NCBI GenBank assembly: GCA_017305715.1
Contig: JAFKKG010000026.1
Location: 84,312 to 148,311, forward strand
Direction of reading: 5' to 3'
DNA from: Hyphomicrobiales bacterium
Lineage (GTDB): Bacteria; Pseudomonadota; Alphaproteobacteria; Rhizobiales; Xanthobacteraceae
Length of the DNA: 64,000 nt
The notes under the pieces: generated by a model
Seen by the model: the letters and a program-made list of their open reading frames with translations, nothing else
The model's database searches: none
What the model was told of the DNA's origin: nothing
Shown here: in pieces, positions 43,301 through 51,500 of the stretch
Position numbering within the stretch: position 1 is the stretch's first letter
Layout of the letters: each line of letters starts with the position of its first letter
Translations under genes and position numbers: made by a program

Positions 43301-43326
43301 AGACCGCCCTCACCGGCGGTCTTTCT
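43301..43326 (+). terminator. Intrinsic terminator of the GAF cassette
   Basis: AGACCGCC, loop CTCACC, GGCGGTCTTT with more T residues. Its stem and T-run resemble those behind the PEP-CTERM genes. Confidence 0.75.
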
Positions 43327-43335
43327 GTTTGGTAG

Positions 43336-43440
43336 CCCGAACCCTCAACCTGGGCCATGCTGCTGATCGGGTTCGCGGGGATTGGCGCCGCTGCCTATCG
43401 CCGCCGATACGCTGCTAGACCGTTGGGTGAGTCAATTTGA
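43336..43440 (+). pseudogene. 3' end of a PEP-CTERM gene (remnant 2)
   Basis: The frame reads PEPSTWAMLLIGFAGIGAAA, YRRRYAARPLGESI and stops at 43438-43440: a complete, canonical PEP-CTERM sorting signal with an in-frame TAG just before it (43333-43335). The rest of the gene is missing; the terminator of the GAF cassette lies directly upstream, so this is a breakpoint. Confidence 0.85.
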
Positions 43441-43520
43441 CTCAGGGGTAGCTTCGCACTTTCCAGATTCACGCACCCGCTGTTCTGCATCACCGTGCCC
43501 GTTTTGCACGGAGCGGGCGT

Positions 43521-43667
43521 ATGAGACTACTAAGAACCGTATTTCAATGGACCATATTCGTAATCTTGGTAATCGTTCTTTTCTTCATCTCCATCGTGCT
43601 GGGCATTGTGCAAAACATCGAAGATCGGAAAGCAAGACGCAAACAGCCGATCAAAGATACTCGGTAG
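43521..43667 (+). CDS. Small membrane protein (48 aa)
   Basis: ATG 43521, TAG 43665-43667, GGAG about 8 nt upstream. One membrane helix (FQWTIFVILVIVLFFISIVL) and a basic cytoplasmic tail (EDRKARRKQPIKDTR). Converges with the SPRY-like gene. Function unknown. Confidence 0.65.
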   Translation: MRLLRTVFQWTIFVILVIVLFFISIVLGIVQNIEDRKARRKQPIKDTR

Positions 43668-43678
43668 GACATTCGGGA

Positions 43679-44296
43679 TCACGGATTTCCAAAGCCGCTT
43701 GGCGGTGTGCCGATCGCGAACGCAGAGGCTCCGAAATTGGCGGCAAAAACATCGCCAGCTTCATGAACTTGGGCGACGATAAACCAAGGGCCGGAACCGA
43801 TGGCCGAAAAGTCCAGCCCTCCAATTCCAAGCGCGGGGTTCTGGTTACCAATGACATCGGCATTCCAATGAAGCGTGTCGCTATTCCAGAACCAGAGTTT
43901 CTTGGCGCCGAAGTCAACGGCCATACCAGCGGTCTGTGTTCCGCTGATACCGTCAGTGACTCCCATTGACACGCCGTTGCAGTAAAACCCGTTGTTACCG
44001 GTCAACACAGCCGCGCCAGGATCCACCGATAGGTAGCTATCGAGATTTGCTCCAGCGTTGGCCACGCCGAAGAAAGTGTATGCCGGTAACGCCGTGCCGC
44101 CGCATGTTACTTCGCAGTAGAACTTTCCTGCAAAATGACTTGTGACGCTGCGGACGCCGCTCCATGCCGACGTTGTGCTCGTAAGAATCAGGTTGCCACC
44201 TGAGAGACTTGCACTAGATGATTTGTCGGACGGATTCCATGTCGTGGCGGTGCCCACGGCCGCGGCCTTCTCAATTATCATGCCCATCATATTCAT
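43679..44296 (-). CDS. SPRY-like beta-sandwich protein
   Basis: 205 residues from ATG 44296 (AAGGGA 8 nt upstream; 44305 is an alternative). Pattern of SPRY/B30.2-like domains of phage and bacterial surface proteins: TTWNPSDKSSSASLSGGNLI, GVRSVTSHFAGKFYCEVTCG, TFFGVANAGANLDSYLSVDP, NNGFYCNGVSMGV, AGMAVDFGAKKLWFWNSDTL, GPWFIVAQVHEAGDVFAANF. No signal peptide or anchor. It may be an orphan tail-fibre-type binding module or a carbohydrate-binding protein. Other strand relative to its neighbours. Confidence 0.75.
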   Translation of the reverse strand: MNMMGMIIEKAAAVGTATTWNPSDKSSSASLSGGNLILTSTTSAWSGVRSVTSHFAGKFYCEVTCGGTALPAYTFFGVANAGANLDSYLSVDPGAAVLTGNNGFYCNGVSMGVTDGISGTQTAGMAVDFGAKKLWFWNSDTLHWNADVIGNQNPALGIGGLDFSAIGSGPWFIVAQVHEAGDVFAANFGASAFAIGTPPSGFGNP

Positions 44297-44473
44297 TTTT
44301 GGCATCCCTTAAGTTGTTGCTTGATAGAATCCATTTTGCTTTCTCACCTCGCAGTGTCAGGCAATGCCTGATGGTTGATAGTTGAGCGCCTTCAGACCGC
44401 CCGAATCGCGAACGCGTTATGTCCGCTCGGGCGCCACGGAAAAGGCTCCGATAAAACCCAAGGGAATCGGCCA

Positions 44474-44695
44474 ATGTCCGAAGCCGCGGGCTGGGATGAA
44501 TTGACGCGATTTGAACAGCGCGCGTTGATCAAGCTTTTTGGTGGCGGGAGCTTGCGATGCGAGGATCCGGCAGTCGCTAACGAACTCCGGGCGCGAGGCT
44601 TCGTTGATGAAAACAACATGCTTGCGAAGCCTGGGCTGCTCGTTTTGACGATAGCGATGCGCCGGCGCCGAGCGGAGGCGGTTGTCGCGATGTAG
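44474..44695 (+). CDS. Small winged-helix-like protein (73 aa)
   Basis: ATG 44474. The sequence WDELTRFEQRALIKLFGGGS, ANELRARGFVDENNMLAKPG, LLVLTIAMRRRRAEAVV is a family I know from Bradyrhizobium: a small winged-helix-like fold ('G-L/F-V-D... L-x-x-P-G'). Function unknown. Confidence 0.7.
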   Translation: MSEAAGWDELTRFEQRALIKLFGGGSLRCEDPAVANELRARGFVDENNMLAKPGLLVLTIAMRRRRAEAVVAM

Positions 44696-45022
44696 CGAAC
44701 AATTCAAGGGTTACTCGCACCGCCGAGGGCGGCGTTGCCGAGACCGAGCACAAGCAATGTCGGGTTAGAAGGCGAATAGCTGAGCGTCATCGAAACACCG
44801 TCGCACCGAAAATGCGACCTCGCGACGCAGAAAAAGTATGAGGCATTGGTCGCCACCAAGGCAGGCACGAAATGTGGAATGGGTGCCGGCGGCGTAACGG
44901 CAGTACGACCAAAGTGCTTACACTATAGCACAAGCGCGATCGAAAAGCAAAAAGCCAAGCAACCTTTGAGCGGCGGTCGCATCGCGAATATCGCTGTAGC
45001 CCGACAACTGCTACGTCAAACG
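44696..45022. other. Non-coding stretch, possible phage-gene scrap
   Basis: 327 bp. On the minus strand a short frame near 44705-44800 reads SMTLSYSPSNPTLLVLGLGN, AALGGASNP and stops, like the end of a larger protein, but no start or body is present. Confidence 0.35.
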
Positions 45023-45205
45023 TTAGTCGCAGGGGTGATCGGCATTCAAGGTATCCTTGAGCGTTTCGGCTGCGGAGAACGCCAGATCCTTCAACTCCTC
45101 CCCCTTCATCACGGCCGGCCGGCCTAACAATCTGTCCCAAACCAACCAGGTCATGCCGGTGCTATCTTCTTTGACTGTAAAACGCGGCCATAGGGATTCT
45201 TCCAT
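45023..45205 (-). CDS. Hypothetical protein (60 aa)
   Basis: ATG 45205. Sequence MEESLWPRFTVKEDSTGMTW, LVWDRLLGRPAVMKGEELKD, LAFSAAETLKDTLN has the beta-beta-alpha look of small rhizobial proteins. It follows the DUF1328 gene on the same strand. Function unknown. Confidence 0.65.
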   Translation of the reverse strand: MEESLWPRFTVKEDSTGMTWLVWDRLLGRPAVMKGEELKDLAFSAAETLKDTLNADHPCD

Positions 45206-45217
45206 CGTACAAGGCAA

Positions 45218-45430
45218 CTAAGCGCTGATAGCGACAAACGCCGGCAGAAGTTCGCTGTGGCTGACCGCAGAACTCACCAAGTAGGCGAAGCCGAGGAGCG
45301 CCAAGAAGCCAAGGAAGAACAGCGCAAAGAATATCAGCGACAAGCGTTTAGCGAATGCGGACAGGTTGCTTAGACCGAGGCCACCCGCGATCAGCGAAAT
45401 CACCAGACAGATGACAGCCCACTTGAACAT
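45218..45430 (-). CDS. DUF1328-like membrane protein
   Basis: 70 residues. MFKWAVICLVISLIAGGLGL, SNLSAFAKRLSLIFFALFFL, GFLALLGFAY: two helices with the 'W-A-x-x-x-L-x-I-x-L-I-A-G-x-L-G' start of DUF1328 (YtjA) small membrane proteins, which are induced by stress in several bacteria. Role unknown. Confidence 0.85.
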   Translation of the reverse strand: MFKWAVICLVISLIAGGLGLSNLSAFAKRLSLIFFALFFLGFLALLGFAYLVSSAVSHSELLPAFVAISA

Positions 45431-45701
45431 TGTCCCCTCCTCCGTTTACCCGCCCACAACACCACTGGGGTTCGAAAAGTTCCCGTCTGGCTGTCTGCCG
45501 GAACTACGGATGGGGTGGCTTTCAGAATTATCGCTCCACGTGCACGGTCTTTTCGAATGCGCCGATCGCCGTCAGCGGGGCGGTGATGTTTATTTTGTTC
45601 GTGAATTTCGTGAGCGTCGCAAAGGCCCTCCTCACCGGTGCCGAGGACGACGACGCGGGCTCTGGAGCCCGCGTCTGCTTCGTTGCGCCCTTAAATTGCC
45701 G

Positions 45702-46262
45702 TCAAGCCGCACTGCGCTCGGTGTGACGGCCTTCCTTGATCTCCTCGACGATCTTGACGCTGAAGGCTTCGAGATCGCCGGGATTGCGGGAGGTGATGAC
45801 GCCTTGGTCGACGACGACTTCGGCATCCTCCCACTTGGCTCCGGCGTTGGCGACGTCCGTCTTGATGGACTTGAACGACGTCATCCGGCGCCCCTTGGCG
45901 ATGCCGGTCTCGATCAAAAGCCAGGGCGCGTGACAGACGGCCGCGACGACTTTCTTCGCATTGAAGATGTCCTTGATGAACTTGAGCGCCTTGGGTTCGA
46001 CTCGCAGCAGGTCCGGATTGATCTGACCGCCCGGTAGGACTATCGCGTCGTAGTCACCGGCCGAAACTTCGTCGAGGGTCTTGTCGACCTTCACCGATCT
46101 GCCCCAATCCTTCTTGTCCCAGCCCTTGATCTCGCCCGCGGCCAGCGAGACGACGTCGACCGACGCCCCCGCCTGCTTAAGGCGGTCGCGAGGAACCTCG
46201 AGCTCGGCCTGCTCGAACCCATTGGTGGCGAGAATTGCGATCCTTTTGCCTTTGATATCCAT
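45702..46262 (-). CDS. DJ-1/PfpI-family protein
   Basis: 186 residues from ATG 46262, with AGGAA upstream. Type 1 glutamine-amidotransferase-like fold: KRIAILATNGFEQAELEVPR, with the Glu of the active site (Glu19 region), then DYDAIVLPGGQINPD, and the nucleophile elbow VVAAVCHAPWLLIETG with catalytic Cys before His. It belongs with YhbO/PfpI, for which stress-protective (aldehyde or glyoxal detoxifying, or chaperone) roles are described. Monocistronic. Confidence 0.92.
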   Translation of the reverse strand: MDIKGKRIAILATNGFEQAELEVPRDRLKQAGASVDVVSLAAGEIKGWDKKDWGRSVKVDKTLDEVSAGDYDAIVLPGGQINPDLLRVEPKALKFIKDIFNAKKVVAAVCHAPWLLIETGIAKGRRMTSFKSIKTDVANAGAKWEDAEVVVDQGVITSRNPGDLEAFSVKIVEEIKEGRHTERSAA

Positions 46263-46367
46263 GCTGCCGTTCCTTTCTATTACCTGCTCATTTAAGAACG
46301 TTCGGCACACATCGTTCCGAAGAAGCATGCTGTGAATAGCGAGCCAATCTCGGGGACAGCGACTTCG

Positions 46368-48893
46368 CTACAGAACAGCGGCAAGATACTTCGCCGTCCG
46401 GCTCCGGGGCTTCTTTGCGACCAGTGCCGGGGTTCCCGCAGCGACTATACGACCACCCTCGTCCCCCGCACCGGGTCCGATGTCGATGATCCAGTCGCTT
46501 GCGGCTGCAACGGTCATGTCGTGTTCCACGACAACAACTGTGTTACCGGCATCGACAAGGCCGTGCAGCTGCCTCATTAGCTTGGCGACATCCGACGGAT
46601 GCAGACCGGTCGTCGGCTCGTCGAGTACGTAGAGCGTCTGTCCGCGTTGTGCACGCTGCAGTTCGGTGGCCAGCTTGATACGCTGAGCTTCCCCGCCAGA
46701 CAATTCGGTAGCCGACTGGCCGAGCCGGATGTAGCCGAGACCGACCTCACGAAGCACGCCCAACGATCGGCGCAGCGGATCGTCATCGCAGAAGAATTCG
46801 AAGGCTGCGTCGACCGTCATCGCAAGCACGTCCGCGATCGATCGGTCCCGAATCTTGACCTCGAGTGTTTTGGCGTTGTACCGCGCGCCCTTGCATGTCG
46901 GACAAGGGGCGTACACGCTGGGCAGGAAAAGAAGTTCGACGCAGACGAACCCTTCGCCCTGACAAGTCTCGCATCGCCCCTTGGCCACATTGAATGAAAA
47001 TCTACCTGCGTCGTACCGTCTGGCCCGCGCTTGCTTGGTCGCAGCGAAGAGCTTGCGCACGTGGTCAAGCAGGCCGGTATAGGTCGCTAGATTTGACCGC
47101 GGGGTACGACCGATCGGCTTTTGATCCACTACGACCAACCGGTTTATGCCGTCGAGGCCCTCCGCTATCTCGCCGCCTATTGTCTCAACCGGCGCCTCGA
47201 GACCTTCGCCCTCGTCTGCTTGCTCCTTTCGCTGTCCAAGCTTGTCACGGACGGCGTCGACGAGAAATTGGCTGATCAGGCTCGACTTGCCGGATCCCGA
47301 AATGCCCGTGACGCTTGCGAACACACCCAGCGGAATGTCCACGTCCAGGTGATTGAGATTGTTGCGCGTGACGCCGCGAAGCTTGAGCCACCGTTGAGGG
47401 GCACGGAAACTGGATACAGGCTTTCCGGTGCGGCCGAACAGATACGGTCGCGTCCGAGACCCTTCCACGCCTGCAAGCCCAGCCAATGGCCCGCTGTACA
47501 TGATCCGTCCACCGTGCGCACCGGCATCCGGACCGACATCGACGATCCAGTCCGCATGACGTACCACGTCGAGCTCGTGCTCGACCACAAACAGCGAGTT
47601 GCCAGACGATTTCAAGCGGTCCAGAGCCCGCAGCAGCGCCTCCGTATCGGCTGGATGAAGCCCGGCTGACGGCTCATCCATGACGTAGACGACCCCGAAC
47701 AGATTGGACCGCACCTGAGTCGCCAGTCGAAGCCGCTGTAGTTCGCCGGGGGACAGCGTCGGCGTGCTCCGTTCAGGCGTTAGATAGCCCAGACCGAGGT
47801 CGAGCAGCACCTCAAGGCGCGCCGACATGTCCTCGGTAATCCGCTTCACGACGAGTTCCTTCTCGGGATGGCCGGCGAATTGCTTCTTCTGGCTGCCAGG
47901 ATTTCGTCCGATTACGGAGTGAAGCTGTTTCAGCGGCAGTCGCGAAATTTCGGCAATGTCCATTCCCACGAACGTGACCGAAAGCGGCTCGGGCTTGAGG
48001 CGCTTGCCTTTGCAGACAGGGCAATCCGAGCTTGACAGAAACTGCGCGACACGGCGCTTCATCATCGCGCTCTGCGTCGTAGCGAACGTCTGCAGGACGT
48101 ATTTGCGCGCACCGATGAAGGTGCCCTGATAGCTGGGCTCCTCTTTCCGCTTTCGTGCCCGCCTTGTCTCTGCCGGCGTGTATCCTGCGTACACCGGCAC
48201 GGTCGGCTGCTCGTCGGTGAATAGAATCCAGTCACGGTCCTTTTTAGGCAGCTCACGCCATGGCTTGTCGACGTCGTAGCCGAGGGTGACCAATATGTCC
48301 CGTAGGTTTTGGCCTTGCCAGGCGCTGGGCCACGCTGCCACTGCTCGCTCGCGGATGGTAAGCGTGTCGTCCGGCACCAGCGAACGCTCGTCCACGGCAT
48401 GGACGCGACCGATCCCGTGGCAGTTCGGACAGGCGCCCTCGGGCGTGTTGGGAGAAAAGGACTCCGCGTGGAGCAATGGCTGATTGCTCGGATAGTCGCC
48501 AGCGCGCGAGTAGAGCATTCGCAGCAAGTTGGACAACGTCGTCACGCTGCCGACCGATGATCTGGTCGTCGGCGAACCGCGCTGCTGCTGCAGAGCGACA
48601 GCCGGGGGCAAACCTTCGATCGAATCGACCTCCGGCACGGCCATCTGGTGGAACAGCCGTCTCGCATACGGCGACACGGATTCCAGGAAGCGGCGCTGAG
48701 CCTCCGCATAGAGCGTTCCGAACGCCAGCGACGACTTTCCGGATCCAGAGACGCCCGTGAACACGACGAGTGCGTTGCGGGGGATGTCCAGGGAGACGTC
48801 CATGAGATTGTGCTCGCGCGCTCCGCGGATCCGAACGAAGCCGTCATCGGATTCGAAACCCGCATTCTTGGAGCCGCCCGCATTTGCGTGCAT
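46368..48893 (-). CDS. uvrA: Class II UvrA-like ATPase (UvrA2)
   Basis: 841 residues from ATG 48893 (an upstream start at 48911 is possible). Two ABC-type ATPase domains: Walker A GVSGSGKSS near the start and GISGSGKSS in the middle; signature motifs LSPGELQRL and LSGGEAQRIKL; Walker B VVYVMDEPSAGLHP and TLYVLDEPTTGLHP. Zinc modules: CPNCHGIGRVH, CPVCKGKRL, CETCQGEGF and CPTCKGARY. It is about 100 residues shorter than housekeeping UvrA and lacks the UvrB-binding insert, as in class II UvrA linked to tolerance of DNA-binding drugs. No uvrB or uvrC nearby. Confidence 0.92.
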   Translation of the reverse strand: MHANAGGSKNAGFESDDGFVRIRGAREHNLMDVSLDIPRNALVVFTGVSGSGKSSLAFGTLYAEAQRRFLESVSPYARRLFHQMAVPEVDSIEGLPPAVALQQQRGSPTTRSSVGSVTTLSNLLRMLYSRAGDYPSNQPLLHAESFSPNTPEGACPNCHGIGRVHAVDERSLVPDDTLTIRERAVAAWPSAWQGQNLRDILVTLGYDVDKPWRELPKKDRDWILFTDEQPTVPVYAGYTPAETRRARKRKEEPSYQGTFIGARKYVLQTFATTQSAMMKRRVAQFLSSSDCPVCKGKRLKPEPLSVTFVGMDIAEISRLPLKQLHSVIGRNPGSQKKQFAGHPEKELVVKRITEDMSARLEVLLDLGLGYLTPERSTPTLSPGELQRLRLATQVRSNLFGVVYVMDEPSAGLHPADTEALLRALDRLKSSGNSLFVVEHELDVVRHADWIVDVGPDAGAHGGRIMYSGPLAGLAGVEGSRTRPYLFGRTGKPVSSFRAPQRWLKLRGVTRNNLNHLDVDIPLGVFASVTGISGSGKSSLISQFLVDAVRDKLGQRKEQADEGEGLEAPVETIGGEIAEGLDGINRLVVVDQKPIGRTPRSNLATYTGLLDHVRKLFAATKQARARRYDAGRFSFNVAKGRCETCQGEGFVCVELLFLPSVYAPCPTCKGARYNAKTLEVKIRDRSIADVLAMTVDAAFEFFCDDDPLRRSLGVLREVGLGYIRLGQSATELSGGEAQRIKLATELQRAQRGQTLYVLDEPTTGLHPSDVAKLMRQLHGLVDAGNTVVVVEHDMTVAAASDWIIDIGPGAGDEGGRIVAAGTPALVAKKPRSRTAKYLAAVL

Positions 48894-49014
48894 CTCTTCC
48901 CTTACCTGCAAGCAGCATGCGCCTACGCCTGGAATAGAACCTCGCCGGCCGGGGGCGGTTCCGATGGCATCTATCCCACCTTGCCTTTTCGGTCTTCGCC
49001 CTTACATCGATGCA

Positions 49015-49272
49015 ATGGAACTGACCCTAACACAAGATTACGCAATCCAAGCCCGCATGGCGGCAGTCCTCGGCGCCGCCGAGTTTTACCGTGTCTTTGC
49101 TGGCGTTAGATTTGCGGAGGTCGATGGACCTTTGATGTACGTCTACGCGAACGACGAAAGCACTGCGGCGGAGATCGAAGATGACTTCGCGCTCCTCATC
49201 GCGGATATCGCCAGTCGGATATTGAAGCAGGAGATCGAGGTGGTGGTCGTGCTTCCAAAGGTGCTTCAGTAA
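49015..49272 (+). CDS. Hypothetical protein (85 aa)
   Basis: ATG 49015, chosen because the protein-like sequence begins there (MELTLTQDYAIQARMAAVLG); the frame is open further upstream. Mixed alpha/beta, acidic in the middle (ANDESTAAEIEDDFALLIAD), ending VVVVLPKVLQ. It is divergent from the UvrA gene. No family recognised. Confidence 0.6.
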   Translation: MELTLTQDYAIQARMAAVLGAAEFYRVFAGVRFAEVDGPLMYVYANDESTAAEIEDDFALLIADIASRILKQEIEVVVVLPKVLQ

Positions 49273-49583
49273 TTTGCCACCAAATTACTAAGCCGGTAAC
49301 GATACAAGCGAGGCCGATAACAGCGCCGAGGAGTTCGGCTGCGTCTTCCGCCCTCTCAGAAATTTAAGCATCGCGCGCCGAAGCATCTAATTTAGTCGTC
49401 ATAATGCCATCCGCGTTCAACTTGGCAGTTCAAACTTGGCGCATGCATACAAGCGGAACTTTTAGCGCCCCTTCGCTGCTCAAGTTTTTCGCCGGTGCTC
49501 GCATCGATGAACGCGAGGACTACGCCAGACGCGCACTAAGCAAGAGCTCAACGGGCTTGCACAGAACGCGTTAGGCGGGTGGT
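49273..49583. other. Non-coding stretch
   Basis: 311 bp. Nothing definable on either strand. Confidence 0.4.
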
Positions 49584-49877
49584 TTACTTCGGCAGAGCCG
49601 GAGTCAGGAGCTTAAAGCAATTGAGGACGGCGAATGCACCCACGCCGTAAACGACTGCATTGATCAGCCACGCAATGGCTATCCCCATGAAAGCGGGACC
49701 GCCTATCGCTCCCCAGAATAGGTACGCGGCGGATATACCCGGCATCTCCCACGCCATCACAGCGAGGGAGTGATCGGTCACCCGCTCCAGCACCAGCAGG
49801 CCTGTTGAGACGAGTGCACCGACCGCCAATGCGACGAGGAGATTAACTTGCATGGTCATCTCATTTAGTCGCGCCAT
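49584..49877 (-). CDS. Membrane protein (97 aa)
   Basis: Two or three hydrophobic segments: VNLLVALAVGALVSTGLLVL, GISAAYLFWGAIGGPAFMGI and AIAWLINAVVYGVGAFAVLN, the last two close together. The start could also be at one of two inner Met codons (49859, 49853). It resembles small integral membrane proteins of unknown role. Confidence 0.7.
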   Translation of the reverse strand: MARLNEMTMQVNLLVALAVGALVSTGLLVLERVTDHSLAVMAWEMPGISAAYLFWGAIGGPAFMGIAIAWLINAVVYGVGAFAVLNCFKLLTPALPK

Positions 49878-49934
49878 ACTGGCAGGAGTTCAATTGCTTC
49901 TTCCCTAGGTCAACGGGTGTCGAAGACCCCGAGA

Positions 49935-50192
49935 TTATTCTCGGCGTGGTGGCCGAGGTAGCTCACCGGTCCCTCCCGACGGGAACGCTGGCATTTGTGA
50001 AGGCCGCGGTCTCTTCAGTTGATCGCGCTGCCCGCAAAGGGCGTCGATTTTAGCCAGCATCCGGGTCAGTAGAAGTTCAGCGGAGGCCGTAGATATCCCT
50101 GCCCGCTGCAGCTGGAGGATTTCCTTCCGTTGGCGCCCTACCTGCACCCGCATGTGTTCGATTTCCCTTCTGATGAAGTCGAGGTCCGGCAT
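49935..50192 (-). CDS. Small coiled-coil protein (85 aa)
   Basis: ATG 50192 is preferred because the family-like sequence starts there: MPDLDFIRREIEHMRVQVGR, QRKEILQLQRAGISTASAEL, LLTRMLAKIDALCGQRDQLK. The frame is open upstream but not protein-like. A two-helix coiled coil with a Pro-rich tail; proteins of this kind are common in Bradyrhizobium and uncharacterised. Confidence 0.75.
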   Translation of the reverse strand: MPDLDFIRREIEHMRVQVGRQRKEILQLQRAGISTASAELLLTRMLAKIDALCGQRDQLKRPRPSQMPAFPSGGTGELPRPPRRE

Positions 50193-50285
50193 GACTATCG
50201 TGCCCTGAATGAGATACTTGAAAGGAACGAAGCAAGAACATATTTTGAGATCGCGAGTTAGTCCAGCTTGAAAATGGAGTTCCGG

Positions 50286-50471
50286 ATGTCCTACGACCGC
50301 CTGCCCGATCAGATCACTGGCCCGATGACGCCTGCTCAGGCCAAGACGCTCCGAAACCTTGCTGCTGCGGCTTACCAAGAAAAGCAGTTTGAACCCGACC
50401 TCACCCGCCGCGAGGCCGCCGAACGCATTGACGCCCTCAAGCGCGAGATCGAACTGGCAAACTCGTTTTGA
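50286..50471 (+). CDS. DUF3072-like protein (61 aa)
   Basis: ATG 50286. MTPAQAKTLRNLAAAAYQEK, FEPDLTRREAAERIDALKRE matches the DUF3072 pattern ('M-T-x-x-Q-A-x-x-L-x-x-L ... L-T-x-x-E-A-x-x-x-I'). Small helical protein, function unknown. Confidence 0.75.
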   Translation: MSYDRLPDQITGPMTPAQAKTLRNLAAAAYQEKQFEPDLTRREAAERIDALKREIELANSF

Positions 50472-50535
50472 CCGGACGTTGGGAACTCTGGTCGGTCAGC
50501 GAAATTATTGAGTCGGTAACGCGGGGAGCGGACCG

Positions 50536-50709
50536 ATGCGGACAGAAGAACTTTTAAGACAGGCCGATAATGCGGAACGTCACGCCGAACAAACAACGGA
50601 TGGCGAGTTGAAAGATATTCTCAAAAAGGCTGCTGCGGACTACCGAAACAAAGCACGACAGGAAGCACTCACTCCGATCGAAGGAGGCAGCAATGTTCGC
50701 TTTGTTTGA
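50536..50709 (+). CDS. Small helical protein (57 aa)
   Basis: ATG 50536. MRTEELLRQADNAERHAEQT, TDGELKDILKKAAADYRNKA: helical hairpin of the type seen in many rhizobial small proteins. Its last 17 bp overlap the next gene, whose ribosome binding site lies inside this one. Confidence 0.65.
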   Translation: MRTEELLRQADNAERHAEQTTDGELKDILKKAAADYRNKARQEALTPIEGGSNVRFV

Positions 50710-50866
50710 GGGAGACCGCCAGATTGGCAACCCGTTCGCGACCGAGAAGGAAGTTTGGGAGGCTGGCTTGATCGAAGGCCTCGTCACGGATCTTCCGGTG
50801 GCGGATGAAGCGAGCGGCCAGTTTATCCCGGCGGGGTATCACGTCGAGCATGTAGCCGACGTATAA
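50693..50866 (+). CDS. Hypothetical protein (57 aa)
   Basis: ATG 50693 with GGAGG 6 nt upstream, inside the previous gene. MFALFEGDRQIGNPFATEKE, VWEAGLIEGLVTDLPVADEA, FIPAGYHVEHV: mostly strands and one helix. The overlap implies coupled translation. Last gene of the island before the right repeat. Confidence 0.7.
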   Translation: MFALFEGDRQIGNPFATEKEVWEAGLIEGLVTDLPVADEASGQFIPAGYHVEHVADV

Positions 50867-51454
50867 TTGACCGTCTGACCTTTTCGCGGGCCCTTGGAAC
50901 ACTTGCGTCAGCCGGGAATAAGTGCCGGCGTGGACCCTCCCCCCTTCACGTAAGGCTCGAGAGCCCCGCGGGCCGCGCTCGTGAGGTTTTCGTTTGACCT
51001 CTGTTCGGCGCAGGCGGGGCCACGGCGTGAATGAGCACACGCTTGAGAGCGGTTGATCCGGTATCAAGCTGCAAGCGGCGTCGAAAACCGCGGCCTTGAT
51101 CGCGAGCGACCGCTGCTCCCTTCGCTGGCGCCAAGCGCTAATCCCTCGCTTGACCTGAACGGGGGTCCAATGATGTGCTCGATGCCACGCAGACCGGCGG
51201 TGGTTCGCTTCAGCGAAAGGGTTGTGCCTGCATCAGGCTCGAGAGAAGCGTCGCGATCCCTGGCCCCCGGCACGTTGCGGTGGTGTGCACGATTCGGTCA
51301 ATCGCTGCGCTTGGAACGGCGAGGTAGTCTCGCCATCAGCATTTCCGTTGGCGGCGTTGCAAAATGCAAGTGCGGGCCCGCCGGCAAAAGTTTCCCCGGG
51401 GTTTCCCGCGCCAAAAATGGTAGAGTCCGAAACTTCGCTAAGTTATTGAAATCG
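50867..51454. other. Non-coding stretch at right end of island
   Basis: 588 bp between the last gene and attR. No intact gene. Binding sites for integrase arms and excisionase could lie here, but I see no obvious repeated motif. Confidence 0.4.
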
Positions 51455-51500
51455 ATGGTCGGAGCGAGAGGATTTGAACCTCCGACCCCTAGTCTCCCAG
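51455..51500. other. Right attachment site inside the intact tRNA-Pro gene
   Basis: 46 bp identical to 5586-5631; it is the 3' part of the tRNA gene read on the minus strand, through the T arm to the anticodon loop. Confidence 0.93.

Larger units (their letters stand above)
5586..51500. mobile_element. Genomic island in tRNA-Pro(GGG), 45.9 kb
   Basis: Both ends carry the same 46-bp sequence (5586-5631 and 51455-51500), equal to the 3' part of the tRNA-Pro gene up to the anticodon loop. A tyrosine integrase gene begins 98 bp inside the left repeat. The contents are typical island cargo, with two serine recombinases, remnant genes and dispersed repeats, whereas both flanks are ordinary chromosomal genes. 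The integrase sits at the end with the tRNA fragment, not at the intact tRNA. I see no relaxase, type IV secretion, terminase or capsid genes. Confidence 0.93.

Noticed and set aside
43382-43969. 195-codon plus-strand frame
   Set aside because: Opposes the SPRY-like gene and overlaps the PEP-CTERM remnant and the 48-residue membrane protein, both better supported.
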